DNA of 64,000 nt from the NCBI RefSeq assembly GCF_019222765.1, contig NZ_CP078145.1, positions 5,332,001-5,396,000 on the forward strand, read 5' to 3'. Within the stretch, counting starts at the first letter, position 1. Each line of letters starts with the position of its first letter. This DNA is from Nocardia iowensis. Its GTDB lineage: Bacteria; Actinomycetota; Actinomycetes; Mycobacteriales; Mycobacteriaceae. The position numbers were made by a program, and so were the translations under genes. This document shows positions 34,059 to 43,245 of the stretch, in pieces. The notes beneath the pieces are model-generated. The model was not told where the DNA came from. It made no database searches and was given only the letters and a program-made list of their open reading frames with translations.

Positions 34059-34323
34059 TACGCCGCGGATCAAACATCCTCTGCTGCCGAGGAGTGGACA
34101 CTCGTCGGGGTGACGGCCAGACATGCCGCTCGGCTTGACGCTCTTCTCGGCCAGCGTGCCCAGCGCCGTCACTTTCGCATCCGCGACCTTACGGATGAAG
34201 CGTCCGCGAGCTGGCATTTGGTCTGAAAAATTGCCATAGGCGAAAATTTCGGGAGTCGGTTAGGGTCGGTTCATCCCAGGGGCCCCGGGTTCGAATATCG
34301 CTCGGACTCTTACTGGAGGAATA

Positions 34324-35565
34324 ATGTCTGACCACGCCGACGTCGTCGTCATCGGTGGCGGAATATTGGGGTGCACACTAGCTTTGCACCTGATCGAATC
34401 CGGGGCCGGAAGTGTCCGGCTGCTGGAACGCGACGGGCTCTTTCAGGGCACCAGCGCAGCCGGTGCCGGGTTCCTGGCGAGCTGGACGCCATTCGCGGCG
34501 GAGCAAGCCGTGGCAGGCTACAGCCTGGATTACTATGCCCGGTTGCAAGCCGAAGGCCACGACATCGACCTGCGTAGCAACGGAATTCTGTCGTTGGACG
34601 CCCGCGCGTCCTCGTTGCAGGAAATCAGCGACAGTGGTGCGGAGTACGGCGAGCAAGCGACTGTTGTGGATGCGGCCGAAGTCGAGGCACTGACCCATGG
34701 CCTGGTCGCGGGCAGTGGAATAGCTGGCGGACTGTTCGAGCCAGGCGGTGCGCAGGTCTTCGCGCCGAAGGTCGGGGCAGCCCTTGCCGAGCGGCTGCAC
34801 CGTCACCCCGGAGTGGTCGACTCGCGGCGGCCGGTTACCGCGCTGCGTACCCGCGGCGGTCGTATCGTCGGCGTCGAAACCGCCACCGGGACAATTGATT
34901 GTGCGGCGGTGGTGGTGGCTGCGGGCGCGTGGAGCAATGAATTGCTCGCTCCCCTCGGCATATTCCTGCCCACCGCACCGCAGATCACCTCACGGATCAT
35001 CACCGAGAACCTCGATCTGCCCAGCACGCTGCCCGCTCTGTTCCTTTCGGGTCTGATTCCCGAGGACACCGACGGCGGAACACTGTTGTGGGTGCGCTGG
35101 CACGCCGGTGGCTTGCTGTGGGGCGGCACCTACGATACGTACCCGCGCAACATCCTCCTCGACGCCCCGATGCCGGAGCGGCTCGACGAGATCCCTTACG
35201 ACGGTGTGCGGGAACTGCTGCGAGTGGCCGCACGCGCCGACACCGTGATGCCGGTTCTGGCCCGGCAATCGAGCATCACGGTCAAACACGGCGCACCCTG
35301 CTACACCCCTGATTGGCGCGCACTGGTCGGGCCTGTCGCCGCCGTCGAGGGCCTCTACGCCCTGACCGGAGATAACGAAGCCGGACTCACCCACGGCCCC
35401 GGCTACGCCAAGGTCCTCACCGACCTACTCCTGCACGGAACCAGCGACCTGACCTCCGCCGCCGACTGGAGCCCCAACCGTTTCAATGATCGATACACCA
35501 CCCAAACCGCCGTTATCGAGGCCTTTCTCGACTACGAGACATCATTTTCCACCAGCTCGAGCTGA
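34324..35565 (+). CDS. FAD-dependent oxidoreductase (DAO family)
   Basis: 413 residues, ATG with GGAGGAATA directly upstream. VVVIGGGILGCTLALHLIES is the FAD-binding loop, GTSAAGAGFLASW the DAO flavin segment, VVVAAGAWSNELLAPLG the second dinucleotide contact and LYALTGDNEAGLTHGPG the carboxy FAD contact. Members oxidise amino acids, sarcosine or similar amines. The GTSAAGAG region lacks the Cys/His flavin attachment of sarcosine oxidases, so flavin is probably not covalent. It stands alone, followed by a dispersed repeat. Confidence 0.88.
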   Translation: MSDHADVVVIGGGILGCTLALHLIESGAGSVRLLERDGLFQGTSAAGAGFLASWTPFAAEQAVAGYSLDYYARLQAEGHDIDLRSNGILSLDARASSLQEISDSGAEYGEQATVVDAAEVEALTHGLVAGSGIAGGLFEPGGAQVFAPKVGAALAERLHRHPGVVDSRRPVTALRTRGGRIVGVETATGTIDCAAVVVAAGAWSNELLAPLGIFLPTAPQITSRIITENLDLPSTLPALFLSGLIPEDTDGGTLLWVRWHAGGLLWGGTYDTYPRNILLDAPMPERLDEIPYDGVRELLRVAARADTVMPVLARQSSITVKHGAPCYTPDWRALVGPVAAVEGLYALTGDNEAGLTHGPGYAKVLTDLLLHGTSDLTSAADWSPNRFNDRYTTQTAVIEAFLDYETSFSTSSS

Positions 35566-35741
35566 CCGCTCGGTAGCCACGATCGCGCCGATCGACCCCC
35601 ACTAGGACGCAGCAAATAAGCGTATGGAGGGCGGGAAGGACGCCATGCAGAGCCATCTTTCGGCAGTTGATCCCCGGCGGGTGGACAACATGGTCGTCCT
35701 TCCCCACCGTCCGACCATGCCCCAACAAGGACAGACGCACG

Positions 35742-35810
35742 ATACTGCCGCGTGGCGGGCGTTCTGCACGGCGAGATCGACTGCGGCGCAGAACATCCGA
35801 TAGTGCCGAT
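35742..35810 (+). repeat. Dispersed palindromic repeat, full copy
   Basis: GATACTGCCGCGTGGCGGGC, then GTTCTGCACGGCGAGATCGA, then CTGCGGCGCAGAACATCCGA, then TAGTGCCGA. Arms GTTCTGCACGGC/GCGGCGCAGAAC pair. It lies between convergent genes. Confidence 0.75.
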
Positions 35811-35820
35811 GACAGGGTGG

Positions 35821-36492
35821 TTATCCCCTGGTCGCCGAGTGTTTCGACTGGTTGGATTTGTGTCGGGGTACCGGCACTGTGGGCATCAATCGTGGTAGCG
35901 GCGGCAGCGGCGCGGACCCGGGGGTGGCCTGGAACGCTTGGATCATAAGTGCGGCGAAGCGTCGGGAGGCCGCTAGGCGTGCTGCAGGCGTGCTCGCCTG
36001 GATGCCGTTGTTGGCCATGATCATGAGGATGAGGTCGTCGAGCATTATGTCGGGGCGTAGGCGCCCGGTGTCCTTGGCGCGGCGGATCAGCTCCGCGGCG
36101 GCGGTCAGCGAGGATGTGCGGATCGCGGCGAAATCCAGCGCGTGGGGGTAGGTGGACATGAAGGCCGCGGTGAAACCGTGGTCGCGTGCTTGCAGCTCGC
36201 AGAGATTCTCGATCGTGAGGCAGAAACCATGCCAGGGATCCGGGTCGGCGAGCCCCTCGTCCACGAGGGACCGGCAGGCCAGCATCTGATCGGTGAACGC
36301 CTCCGCGACCAGCATCTCCTTGGTCGGGAAATGGCGGTAGAGGGTCGCGGGCCCGACCTCGGCACTCCGGGCGATCTCCCGCATCGGCACATCCAGACCT
36401 GCGCTGCCGAATACCGTGCGAGCCGCCTCGAGGATGCGTTCGCGATTGTCACGCGCGTCCGAACGCAGTGTGTGAGGCAAATGAGCAGTCAC
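35821..36492 (-). CDS. TetR-family regulator
   Basis: 223 residues from GTG at 36492; a second GTG three codons upstream is possible. The helix-turn-helix is RERILEAARTVFGSAGLDVP, then MREIARSAEVGPATLYRHFP. The carboxy domain ends in a Pro- and basic-rich tail (PRLMPTVPVPRHKSNQSKHS). It is divergent from the MDR oxidoreductase with a 20-base palindrome between. Confidence 0.9.
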   Translation of the reverse strand: MTAHLPHTLRSDARDNRERILEAARTVFGSAGLDVPMREIARSAEVGPATLYRHFPTKEMLVAEAFTDQMLACRSLVDEGLADPDPWHGFCLTIENLCELQARDHGFTAAFMSTYPHALDFAAIRTSSLTAAAELIRRAKDTGRLRPDIMLDDLILMIMANNGIQASTPAARLAASRRFAALMIQAFQATPGSAPLPPLPRLMPTVPVPRHKSNQSKHSATRG

Positions 36493-36509
36493 CGCTCTCA
36501 CTTTAGCTA

Positions 36510-36529
36510 AACGGACGGGTCCGTCCGTT
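36510..36529. promoter_or_regulatory. TetR operator palindrome
   Basis: AACGGACGG-GT-CCGTCCGTT: perfect 9-base arms with a 2-base centre, 17 bases from the TetR start and about 33 from the oxidoreductase start. Confidence 0.75.
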
Positions 36530-36562
36530 ACGGTCCGCTGGTTGGTTCCGATCGAGAAGAAC

Positions 36563-37546
36563 ATGGAGAAACCGGTGAGGGCAGTGATAGTCCAGGCATT
36601 CGGGGGTCCCGAGGCGCTCGCCGTGGTCGACTTCCCCGACCCGCATCCGGCCGCCGGGCAGGTGTCGATCACGACCGAGGCGATCGGCGTCGGCGGTCTC
36701 GATGCCCTGATCCGAAGCGGCGCGCTGGCCGCGTACGGCGCCACGCCCGGTCGCATCCTCGGCAGCGAGGTCGCGGGCACCGTGACCGAGGTCGGCGAGG
36801 GCGTCGACACCACTTGGGTCGGCCGGCGTGTGTGGGCGCTCACTGGTGAGAGCGGCGGGTATGCCGAACAGGCGCTCGCATCGGGCGAGATGCTCGTTCC
36901 CCTGCCTGCCGACCTTTCGGCCGTCGCTGCGGTGACGCTCGGCAGCTCGGCAATGGTGGCCCACTTCGCTCTGCGTCACGCCCACTTCGCTCGCGGTGAG
37001 TCGGTGCTGGTGCGCGGCGCGGCCGGCGGCATCGGGGTCATGGCGGTCCAGATCGCAGCCCGTGGCGGTGCCGGTGCGGTGGCGGTCACGACATCCTCGG
37101 CCGAGCGTGGCGATCGCCTGCGCAAGCTGGGCGCGACCCACGTGCTCGACCGCGCCGGCCGGGGTGGGCAGGACGCTCCCGCAGGCTACGACGTCATCCT
37201 CGACATTGTCGCCGGTGTGGATCTGCCTTCCTTCTTCGCCCGGCTCGAGCCGAACGGTCGCATGGTGGCCGTCGGTGCGATGGCAGGCATGCCACCGGCG
37301 GACTTCGGTATGGAGATGGTCGCGGCGTTCCGGAAGTCGATGTCGTTCGGCACTTTCAGCGCCGACACCGTGCCCGCACTCGCGCGACGCGCCGTGACCG
37401 CCGAACTGTTCTCTGCCGCCAGTCGTGGCGAGCTAAAAGCCGTTGTGCACGAGGCACTTCCCTTGGAACAGGCCGTTCTGGCCCACCAGAAAATGGAAGC
37501 AGGCGAGGTGTTCGGCAGGATCGCGCTCACACCGTCGCGGAGCTAG
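36563..37546 (+). CDS. MDR-family NADPH:quinone oxidoreductase
   Basis: 327 residues from ATG at 36563 (GAGAAG upstream). GroES-like start MEKPVRAVIVQAFGGPEALA; Rossmann loop VRGAAGGIGVMAVQIAARGG (about residue 150). Catalytic zinc ligands are absent, so it is a quinone or enone reductase rather than an alcohol dehydrogenase. Likely controlled by the divergent TetR. Confidence 0.88.
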   Translation: MEKPVRAVIVQAFGGPEALAVVDFPDPHPAAGQVSITTEAIGVGGLDALIRSGALAAYGATPGRILGSEVAGTVTEVGEGVDTTWVGRRVWALTGESGGYAEQALASGEMLVPLPADLSAVAAVTLGSSAMVAHFALRHAHFARGESVLVRGAAGGIGVMAVQIAARGGAGAVAVTTSSAERGDRLRKLGATHVLDRAGRGGQDAPAGYDVILDIVAGVDLPSFFARLEPNGRMVAVGAMAGMPPADFGMEMVAAFRKSMSFGTFSADTVPALARRAVTAELFSAASRGELKAVVHEALPLEQAVLAHQKMEAGEVFGRIALTPSRS

Positions 37547-37575
37547 ACGACATCGCTTCTCACCCGACAAACAAC

Positions 37576-37602
37576 GCACGCACATGCCGCGGAGCGCGTG
37601 TT
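37576..37602 (+). repeat. Dispersed palindromic repeat, half copy
   Basis: GCACGCACATGCCGCGGAG then CGCGTG: the left boundary only. A further CACGATATTGCCGAG near 37642 looks like the matching right end with the centre lost. Confidence 0.5.
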
Positions 37603-37695
37603 GGTCAGCCGTCCAAACCGGTTGGCCGACAGCGTCTCCCAACGCACGATATTGCCGAGTCACGACCCATCCTCTGCTTGGATGCCGCTTCGACC

Positions 37696-38154
37696 TCAGC
37701 GGCTCGACGGCTGGTCGGTGACAGGTCGAATCGCACGCCGCCATGACACCACTAGCGCGCCGAGCAGGGCTGCGAGAAGGATCAGCGCCAGGAATAGTTG
37801 CCCGTGCAGCCCGAGAATGAAGACGGTCTGTGCGGCGAACTCCGGGTCGTGGGTGGCGGTCTCGGGGAACAGTAGCGCGCCGGCCATCCCGAGCCATGGG
37901 GTGGCCACGACGGCTGCCGCGCACAGCGTCGAGCGGTGTGCGTCCCGGCCTGGCCGCAGGATGAGCGCCAGGCCGATGAGGCCCAGCAGCACCGTCATCA
38001 CCATGTATTGAGCGTCGTGAAACTTCGCGTGCGGCGGCCAGTTCGGGTTGAAGGCGTGCTGCGCGGCCAGGTCGGGGATGACCAAGTCGGCGAGGACGGG
38101 GCTGACCATTGTGATCACCGCGACAACGGCGATCACGATTCGAGGCAAGGGCAT
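37696..38154 (-). CDS. Hypothetical membrane protein, four TM segments
   Basis: 152 residues with hydrophobic helices near 5-27, 48-66, 80-97 and 115-137. Between them, HAFNPNWPPHAKFHDAQYMV carries several His and Pro and may bind a ligand or metal. I cannot name the family with confidence. It lies 21 bases after the FAD monooxygenase gene, on the same strand, so the two likely form an operon controlled by the divergent TetR at 39496. Confidence 0.7.
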   Translation of the reverse strand: MPLPRIVIAVVAVITMVSPVLADLVIPDLAAQHAFNPNWPPHAKFHDAQYMVMTVLLGLIGLALILRPGRDAHRSTLCAAAVVATPWLGMAGALLFPETATHDPEFAAQTVFILGLHGQLFLALILLAALLGALVVSWRRAIRPVTDQPSSR

Positions 38155-38175
38155 CGTTCGTCTTTCGGGTGGGTG

Positions 38176-39279
38176 TCAGAGCGTCCAGGAGTAGGCGGGT
38201 GTGATCGAACGACCGAGGAACGCGCTGGGCAGCAGGGGCAGGGCAGTGTTGCGCAGGGCGATGGCCAGAGTTGAATCCCAGTGTGCGGGTGCGCCGACGC
38301 GGCGCGAGAGCTGGGCGATCATCTGGGTGCGTGGTCTGCGCAGGCGGTCGTACTGCGCCAGCCCCGCGTCGATGCCGCGAGTGCCCACGGTTGCGGCGAG
38401 TGTGACGGCGTCCTCGAGTGCCTGGCAGGCGCCCTGCCCGAGGTTCGGTGCCATGGCGTGGGCGGCGTCCCCGAGTATCGCGACGTTCCCGCGGACGTAA
38501 GTGCGCAGATTCGGTAGCTCGTAAGTGTCGTGCTGCAGCACCTCGTCCGGGCAAGCGGCCGCGAGGAGTGCCGGGACCGGGTCATGCCAGCTCGCGAAAC
38601 GGTCGCGCAGTTGTTCAAGTCCCGTACGCGATCCGGCCGGGGCATTGCCCATCAGATAGCAGTAGACACGGCCGTCCGGCATCGGAAGATAGCCGAATCG
38701 TTCACCCTTACCCCACATTTCGATACTGCCCGCCACCTCGTAAGGCGCGGTGAGCAGGCGCCAGGTGGTGTAACCCAGGTAACGCGGACCGGCGGCATGT
38801 GGCCAGATCGAGCGCCGGGTCACACTGTGCACGCCGTCGGCGCCGATCACGAGGTCCGCGGTGGCGGTGCCATCGTCGTAATGGACTGTGCCGTCGGGCA
38901 ACACCTCTCGCACGGTGGTTCCCGGTCGCAGCGCAGACGCGGGCAGGGCCGCGCGCAGGATGTCGACCAGTGCGGCTCGGTGAATGATCGCCCACGGACC
39001 GAAGCGCCGTTCCAGGTCGGCGATATCGTTGCGGATCAGCCAGGCGCCTTCGGCATTTCGAATACCCTGCGGCGGCCCGGCCGGCCCGCCGGCGCGGAGT
39101 AGGTCGCCGAGGCCGAGCGCGTCCAGGGCGCGCAGCCCGTTGGGTTGAATCGAGAGCCCCGCACCGATTTCGGTGATTTCCGGTGCGCGTTCGAGCACCT
39201 CCACCGTCCAGCCCTGCTGGTGGAACGCTACCGCGGCGGCCAGCCCGCCGATACCGCCACCCACGACGAGCGCCTTCAA
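38176..39279 (-). CDS. FAD-dependent aromatic-type monooxygenase
   Basis: 367 residues. VVGGGIGGLAAAVAFHQQGW (FAD loop, residue 5), DLVIGADGVHSVTRRSIWPH (the DG motif, about 142-160) and GNVAILGDAAHAMAPNLGQG (GD motif, about 266-285), the three signatures of group A flavoprotein hydroxylases. They use NAD(P)H and O2 to hydroxylate aromatic or related compounds; the substrate is unknown. It is divergent from a TetR gene. Confidence 0.9.
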   Translation of the reverse strand: MKALVVGGGIGGLAAAVAFHQQGWTVEVLERAPEITEIGAGLSIQPNGLRALDALGLGDLLRAGGPAGPPQGIRNAEGAWLIRNDIADLERRFGPWAIIHRAALVDILRAALPASALRPGTTVREVLPDGTVHYDDGTATADLVIGADGVHSVTRRSIWPHAAGPRYLGYTTWRLLTAPYEVAGSIEMWGKGERFGYLPMPDGRVYCYLMGNAPAGSRTGLEQLRDRFASWHDPVPALLAAACPDEVLQHDTYELPNLRTYVRGNVAILGDAAHAMAPNLGQGACQALEDAVTLAATVGTRGIDAGLAQYDRLRRPRTQMIAQLSRRVGAPAHWDSTLAIALRNTALPLLPSAFLGRSITPAYSWTL

Positions 39280-39410
39280 CGCCGGCTCCTGCGATCACAG
39301 ACCGGCCGGCCGCCGCGTAGCCGAGCAGCTCGGGACTGCCGCCACCACTCCGCCGTCACGACCAGCGCGGCTGCCAGGACCAGCCACCACGAATGTCTCA
39401 CACCAACTCC

Positions 39411-39460
39411 CTAGAGTATATAGATAATTTAGAGTCATTAAGACACCATAGATGCTCTAG
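39411..39460. promoter_or_regulatory. Likely TetR operator, spaced inverted repeat
   Basis: CTAGAGTATATAG (39411-39423) and ATAGATGCTCTAG (39448-39460) are imperfect complements in an AT-rich stretch between the monooxygenase and TetR genes. Confidence 0.5.
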
Positions 39461-39495
39461 GATGTCAACGACGGCGGTGCAGCGGAAAGGCGACG

Positions 39496-40224
39496 ATGGC
39501 GACGAAGACCGGTGGGCGACGCGAGCGGCTACGCAAGGCGACCTTGCAGGAAATCCACGAGGCGGTACGCGCGCTGCTGGTGGAGCACGGGGCCGCCGCG
39601 GTGACGATCAACGCGGTAGCCCGGGAGGTCGGGATGAGCGGTCCGTCGCTGTATCACTACTACGCCAGCCACGAGGCGCTGGTCGGCGCAGTGACCGCGG
39701 ATTTCTTCGACGAGCTGGCCACCTCAATGGAACAGGCCCGCGACGCCGACGCCGAAGCGCCTGTCGGCGAACGTATCCTGACGGTCTGCCGCGCCATGCG
39801 CACCTGGGCGATCGCCCACCCGGCCGAGTTCGGCTGGATCTTCGCCGCCCCCATCACCCCACTGAACCGGCAACCCGATTCCGAACGCCACCGGGCCGGG
39901 CAACGATTCGAACGGGTCCTGCTGGATCTGACGATCGAGCTCTGGCAGACGCGCCCGTTCCCGATCCCCGCGCTGACGGATCTGCCCGCGTCCTTACACG
40001 AGCAGCTGATCGCGTACTCGGCGAGTATCGGCGACCAGCTGCCACCCGCGGCCGCGCATGTCTTCCTGTCCTGCTGGATTCGGCTCTACGGCCTGCTGTG
40101 CATGGAAGTCCTGCACCAGCTCGACTTCGCGTACTCCGACCTCGAACCGGTCTACGAAGAATGCCTGCGCGACCTCACCGGGATCCTCGGCCTGGCACCA
40201 CCGCCCACCCGACCGACCGCATAG
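39496..40224 (+). CDS. TetR-family regulator with WHG-type carboxy domain
   Basis: 242 residues. RRERLRKATLQEIHEAVRAL and VAREVGMSGPSLYHYYASHE form the DNA-binding domain. The carboxy half (FGWIFAAPITPLN; FLSCWIRLYGLLCMEVLHQL) fits the TetR_C_13 (WHG) group. It probably represses the divergent monooxygenase operon through the CTAGAG repeats. Confidence 0.9.
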   Translation: MATKTGGRRERLRKATLQEIHEAVRALLVEHGAAAVTINAVAREVGMSGPSLYHYYASHEALVGAVTADFFDELATSMEQARDADAEAPVGERILTVCRAMRTWAIAHPAEFGWIFAAPITPLNRQPDSERHRAGQRFERVLLDLTIELWQTRPFPIPALTDLPASLHEQLIAYSASIGDQLPPAAAHVFLSCWIRLYGLLCMEVLHQLDFAYSDLEPVYEECLRDLTGILGLAPPPTRPTA

Positions 40225-40320
40225 ACATCTCCCCCTCTTGACCTGACCGCGGGCACGGTCCGATCAGAGGCGTTCTGTGTTGCACCCGTCGACTCTGACT
40301 TCAGTCGGAACGAGTGAGCG

Positions 40321-40365
40321 GTAATGCCGCGACCCGCGCGTTCGCGAACGTTCGCCTCTGCCGAA
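40321..40365 (+). repeat. Dispersed palindromic repeat, centre deleted
   Basis: GTAATGCCGCGACCCGCGCG joins directly to GAACGTTCGCCTCTGCCG: both ends present, the palindromic core missing. Confidence 0.55.
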
Positions 40366-40476
40366 TGTCGTGTACTCCTCTGGGAGTCCGCCTCCGCCGG
40401 GCGCCGGGCGCTCGATGATCGAACGCCCGGCACGGTCTCCATCGCCCTTGGCCAAGGTCAACCCGGTCCCCTCACA

Positions 40477-40541
40477 AAGATGGCTCCGGTCAACCGAGAT
40501 GCCGCCGTAAGCGGCATCTCGGTGAGTGCCGGAGCCACCTT
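40477..40541. repeat. Long two-part hairpin
   Basis: Inner arms ACCGAGATGCCGC/GCGGCATCTCGGT are perfect around a 5-base loop. Outer arms AAGATGGCTCCGG/CCGGAGCCACCTT have one mismatch, and short unpaired bulges separate the two. It could end transcription or be a mobile-element footprint. Confidence 0.6.
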
Positions 40542-40790
40542 CAACATCGTGATCCGATGGAGGATGGGGACTAGGTGATCGTCCGGAGAGGGCGTCGCCG
40601 TCAATGACGCACTGCGCCGGTACCACTCAGGTCAGGTCGCAGGTCCAAGTGTACTATTTGCGATCCGCTCGAGCGCGCTCCGAACTGTAGGTGTGCGACT
40701 CGGAAGTGCACCTTTCACATCGGCAGCGGATCGGCCGCCAGGCACCTCCAGGCCGGAGCCGTACTGACGATTCGATCTCATGGAACGCGG

Positions 40791-40856
40791 TAATGCCGCG
40801 GTGCGCGCGTTCTGCGGGGCCAGATCGGCTGCGGCGCAGAACGCCGCTCTTGCCGA
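40791..40856 (+). repeat. Dispersed palindromic repeat, full copy
   Basis: TAATGCCGCGGTGCGCGCG, then TTCTGCGGGGCCAGATCGGC, then TGCGGCGCAGAACGCCGCTC and TTGCCGA. Confidence 0.72.
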
Positions 40857-40913
40857 ATCCAGTGCGTCTCTGTCGGCGCTACACCCAGTAGGGACGCAGG
40901 CACGTGCGTCGTA

Positions 40914-41390
40914 ATGATGGTCACCGTGGAAGAAATCAGTCTCCTGACCGAATCCGACCGCGCCAGTTGGGAAGTGCTGGCACGCGGTAAGGACATGTAC
41001 TTCGCGGTCGAACGAAGCGACGAAGACTATGAACGTGCATGGCGACGTCTGCTCGACGACGAGCAGATACGCGGGGTCGGCGCCTGGCTCGACGGCAAGA
41101 TGGTCGCTATCGCGCACTACCTGTTCCACGCCAGTATCTGGTACTCCGGCAAATGCTATTTGGCGGACCTGTTCGTCGACGCCGAAGTCCGGCGGCGGGG
41201 TGTGGCGACGGCCTTGATCGAGTGGGTGGCGCAGGACGCCAAAGAGCACGGCTTCCCCGGTCTCTACTGGAACTCCCTGGAAGACAGCCCAGCTCGCGCT
41301 CTCTACGACAACCTAGGCAAGTTTCAGCAGGGACTCATCCACTACACGTACCGGCCCGACACCAACAATCGCCGCGTGAACGCGCGGTGA
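40914..41390 (+). CDS. GNAT-family N-acetyltransferase
   Basis: 158 residues. LADLFVDAEVRRRGVATALI is the acetyl-CoA-binding motif A (R-R-x-G-V-A at about residue 97), and YWNSLEDSPARALYDNLGKF is motif B. The acceptor is unknown. It lies 93 bases before a second GNAT gene and 48 bases after a dispersed repeat. Confidence 0.87.
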   Translation: MMVTVEEISLLTESDRASWEVLARGKDMYFAVERSDEDYERAWRRLLDDEQIRGVGAWLDGKMVAIAHYLFHASIWYSGKCYLADLFVDAEVRRRGVATALIEWVAQDAKEHGFPGLYWNSLEDSPARALYDNLGKFQQGLIHYTYRPDTNNRRVNAR

Positions 41391-41483
41391 TGTTACGTCG
41401 CGAGCGGCTCAAACAGCCCAGTCAAAGTCCGGAAGGCCAAAGGGCTGAGGTCATTTCGGACCGCCGAGCGGTACGGTGCCTGG

Positions 41484-41921
41484 ATGGCAGTCACGGTGGA
41501 AGCATTGAGCGTGGTCGATGACGAGATCGTCGAGGCAGTGGGTCGGCTGCTACCGCAGCTGTCGCAGTCGGCGAAACGTCTCGATCGGGAAGCATTGACA
41601 CAGTTGGCATCTACCGAATCGACCACCGTGCTGATCGCCCGTGACGACGGAAAGATCGTCGGTACCTTGAGCTTGGTGATGTACCCGATCCCGTCAGGGC
41701 TGCGGGCACGGATCGAAGACGTCGTCGTCGATGAGGCCGCCCGCGGTCATGGGATCGGCGCGGTACTGATCGAGCAGGCGAAGATGCGCGCGAGCGCTGC
41801 CGGTGCCAGAACGCTGGATCTGACCTCCCGACCATCCCGGACTGCGGCCAACCGCCTGTACGAACGACTCGGATTCCAACCTCGCGAATCGCAGGTCTAC
41901 CGCTTCGCTCCGAACAGCTGA
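41484..41921 (+). CDS. GNAT-family N-acetyltransferase
   Basis: 145 residues. IEDVVVDEAARGHGIGAVLI (motif A, R-G-x-G-I-G at about 84) and LTSRPSRTAANRLYERLGFQ (motif B). It follows the previous GNAT gene but is not closely similar to it. The substrate is unknown. Confidence 0.88.
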   Translation: MAVTVEALSVVDDEIVEAVGRLLPQLSQSAKRLDREALTQLASTESTTVLIARDDGKIVGTLSLVMYPIPSGLRARIEDVVVDEAARGHGIGAVLIEQAKMRASAAGARTLDLTSRPSRTAANRLYERLGFQPRESQVYRFAPNS

Positions 41922-41960
41922 CGCGCAGAGCCATTCGACGACTGCCAACTTCTGAACACC

Positions 41961-42020
41961 CGACATTGCCGCGACCCGCGCGTTCCACAGACGAGACCGA
42001 CTGAGGCTAAGACTGAGCAG
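41961..42020 (+). repeat. Dispersed palindromic repeat, diverged
   Basis: CGACATTGCCGCGACCCGCG, then CGTTCCACAGACGAGACCGA, then CTGAGGCTAAGACTGAGCAG. The left part is well kept, the right is degraded. Confidence 0.5.
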
Positions 42021-42114
42021 TCTCATCTAGCGCCCGGGTCATCACTACCGGCGGGTTCGGAAAATCATGGCTCGGGTGTGAAGTCGACCGCTTTGGGTTA
42101 GGGGACTGACTCGT

Positions 42115-43245
42115 TCAGGCCTTCAGTTCCTTTAATCGCAGCGTGCTGTCCTGGTTGCCGGTTGCCCGTATGGTCTTGCCGTCCGGGCTGAACGCCACCG
42201 AAGCCACCCTGCCCTCGAGACCGGTGTCGGTAACACGGATGGGACGCCCGGTGGCGGCGTCCCACTCGATGACCACGCCAACGATATCGATCGTTGCCAG
42301 TCGGTGGCCGTCTGGGCTGAACGCAACCGCTGCTACTGACTCGTTGTGCCCGATGAAAGGGCCATCAATCGCGTAACCGGTGCGCCAGTCCCAGATGCGG
42401 ACGGTGTGGTCAGCCGACGCTGATGCCAATCGGTTGCCGTCCGGACTGAACGCCACCGAGGTCACCTGGCTGACGTGCCCGGTCAGGGGGACGCCGATCA
42501 GTTGAGCGGTGAGAACGTCCCAGATGCGGACGGCACCGTCGGCCGACGCCGAGGCCAAGACGTGGCCGTCCGTGCTGAACGCCACCGCGAACACCGGTCC
42601 GCCAACAGCGTCCAGGACCGCCGATGCCTGCCCGGTTGTGGTGTCCCACAATCGGATCGAGGAGTCATTGGCTGCGATAGCGACTGAACGGCCGTCCGGA
42701 CTGAACGCCACCGAGGTGGTAGAGCTGGCACCTGTCTCGAAGGTGCGGACTTGGTTGCCCGATAGGTCCCACAGTCGGACGGTGCCATGGGCGCCGACAC
42801 CACCGAGGACCCCACCTGCCGGGCTGAAATCGGTAAAGCTCACCTCCCCGGCAGGACCCAGTGCTACCGCCTGGTCGGGAGGAGCTGATCTGTACACGGT
42901 ATTCGCGGAAACGAAGAGCGCGACGATGAGACCCGCGATCCCCGCTATTGCTGCGATCCTCGTCCACCCCCCGCCGGAGGCGCGCATTCGGGCCGGGGCC
43001 AAGCTCGGCCCGCGGCGGAAGGGGCGAAAGGTGGGACGGACATCGCGGTCCGGTCGCACCGAAATGCCTGCGCTTCTGCGGTATTGATCGCTGGGCGCGG
43101 CGCTGAATGCGGGGGTCGACCCAGCGAGCGCGGCCAGGAACCGTCGTCCGGCGCCCCGATATTCCTCGCTCACTGGGCGGGTGAACGCTGGAGTGGAACC
43201 AGCCAACGCCGCAAGAAACCGGCGCCCGAATCGGCTACGGCTCAT
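42115..43245 (-). CDS. Membrane-anchored WD40-repeat protein
   Basis: 376 residues. The cytoplasmic amino end carries a tandem motif RRFLAALAGSTPAF (about residues 8-21 and 34-47). One transmembrane helix follows (IAAIAGIAGLIVALFVSANT, about 96-115), then five to six WD40 blades, recognised by FSPDGRSVAIAANDSSIRLW, FSTDGHVLASASADGAVRIW and FSPDGNRLASASADHTVRIW. That makes an outside-facing beta propeller with an inside tail, probably a binding or scaffold role. Most WD40 proteins with seven blades are longer, so the propeller may be incomplete or closed with a partner. It overlaps the upstream small membrane-protein gene by 11 bases. Confidence 0.82.
   Translation of the reverse strand: MSRSRFGRRFLAALAGSTPAFTRPVSEEYRGAGRRFLAALAGSTPAFSAAPSDQYRRSAGISVRPDRDVRPTFRPFRRGPSLAPARMRASGGGWTRIAAIAGIAGLIVALFVSANTVYRSAPPDQAVALGPAGEVSFTDFSPAGGVLGGVGAHGTVRLWDLSGNQVRTFETGASSTTSVAFSPDGRSVAIAANDSSIRLWDTTTGQASAVLDAVGGPVFAVAFSTDGHVLASASADGAVRIWDVLTAQLIGVPLTGHVSQVTSVAFSPDGNRLASASADHTVRIWDWRTGYAIDGPFIGHNESVAAVAFSPDGHRLATIDIVGVVIEWDAATGRPIRVTDTGLEGRVASVAFSPDGKTIRATGNQDSTLRLKELKA

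Larger units (their letters stand above)
40225..40913. other. Intergenic region with a long hairpin and two repeats
   Basis: Nearly 700 bases without a convincing gene. It holds a dispersed-repeat deletion form at 40321-40365, a long hairpin at 40477-40541 and a full repeat at 40791-40856. Confidence 0.5.

Noticed and set aside
34270..34310. GGTTCGAAT in the leader of the DAO-type gene, resembling a tRNA T-loop
   Set aside because: No acceptor stem, D arm or anticodon arm can be formed around it.
40632..41249. A 205-codon minus-strand frame over the GNAT gene and repeat
   Set aside because: It crosses the dispersed repeat and lies antisense to a gene with clear acetyl-CoA-binding motifs.
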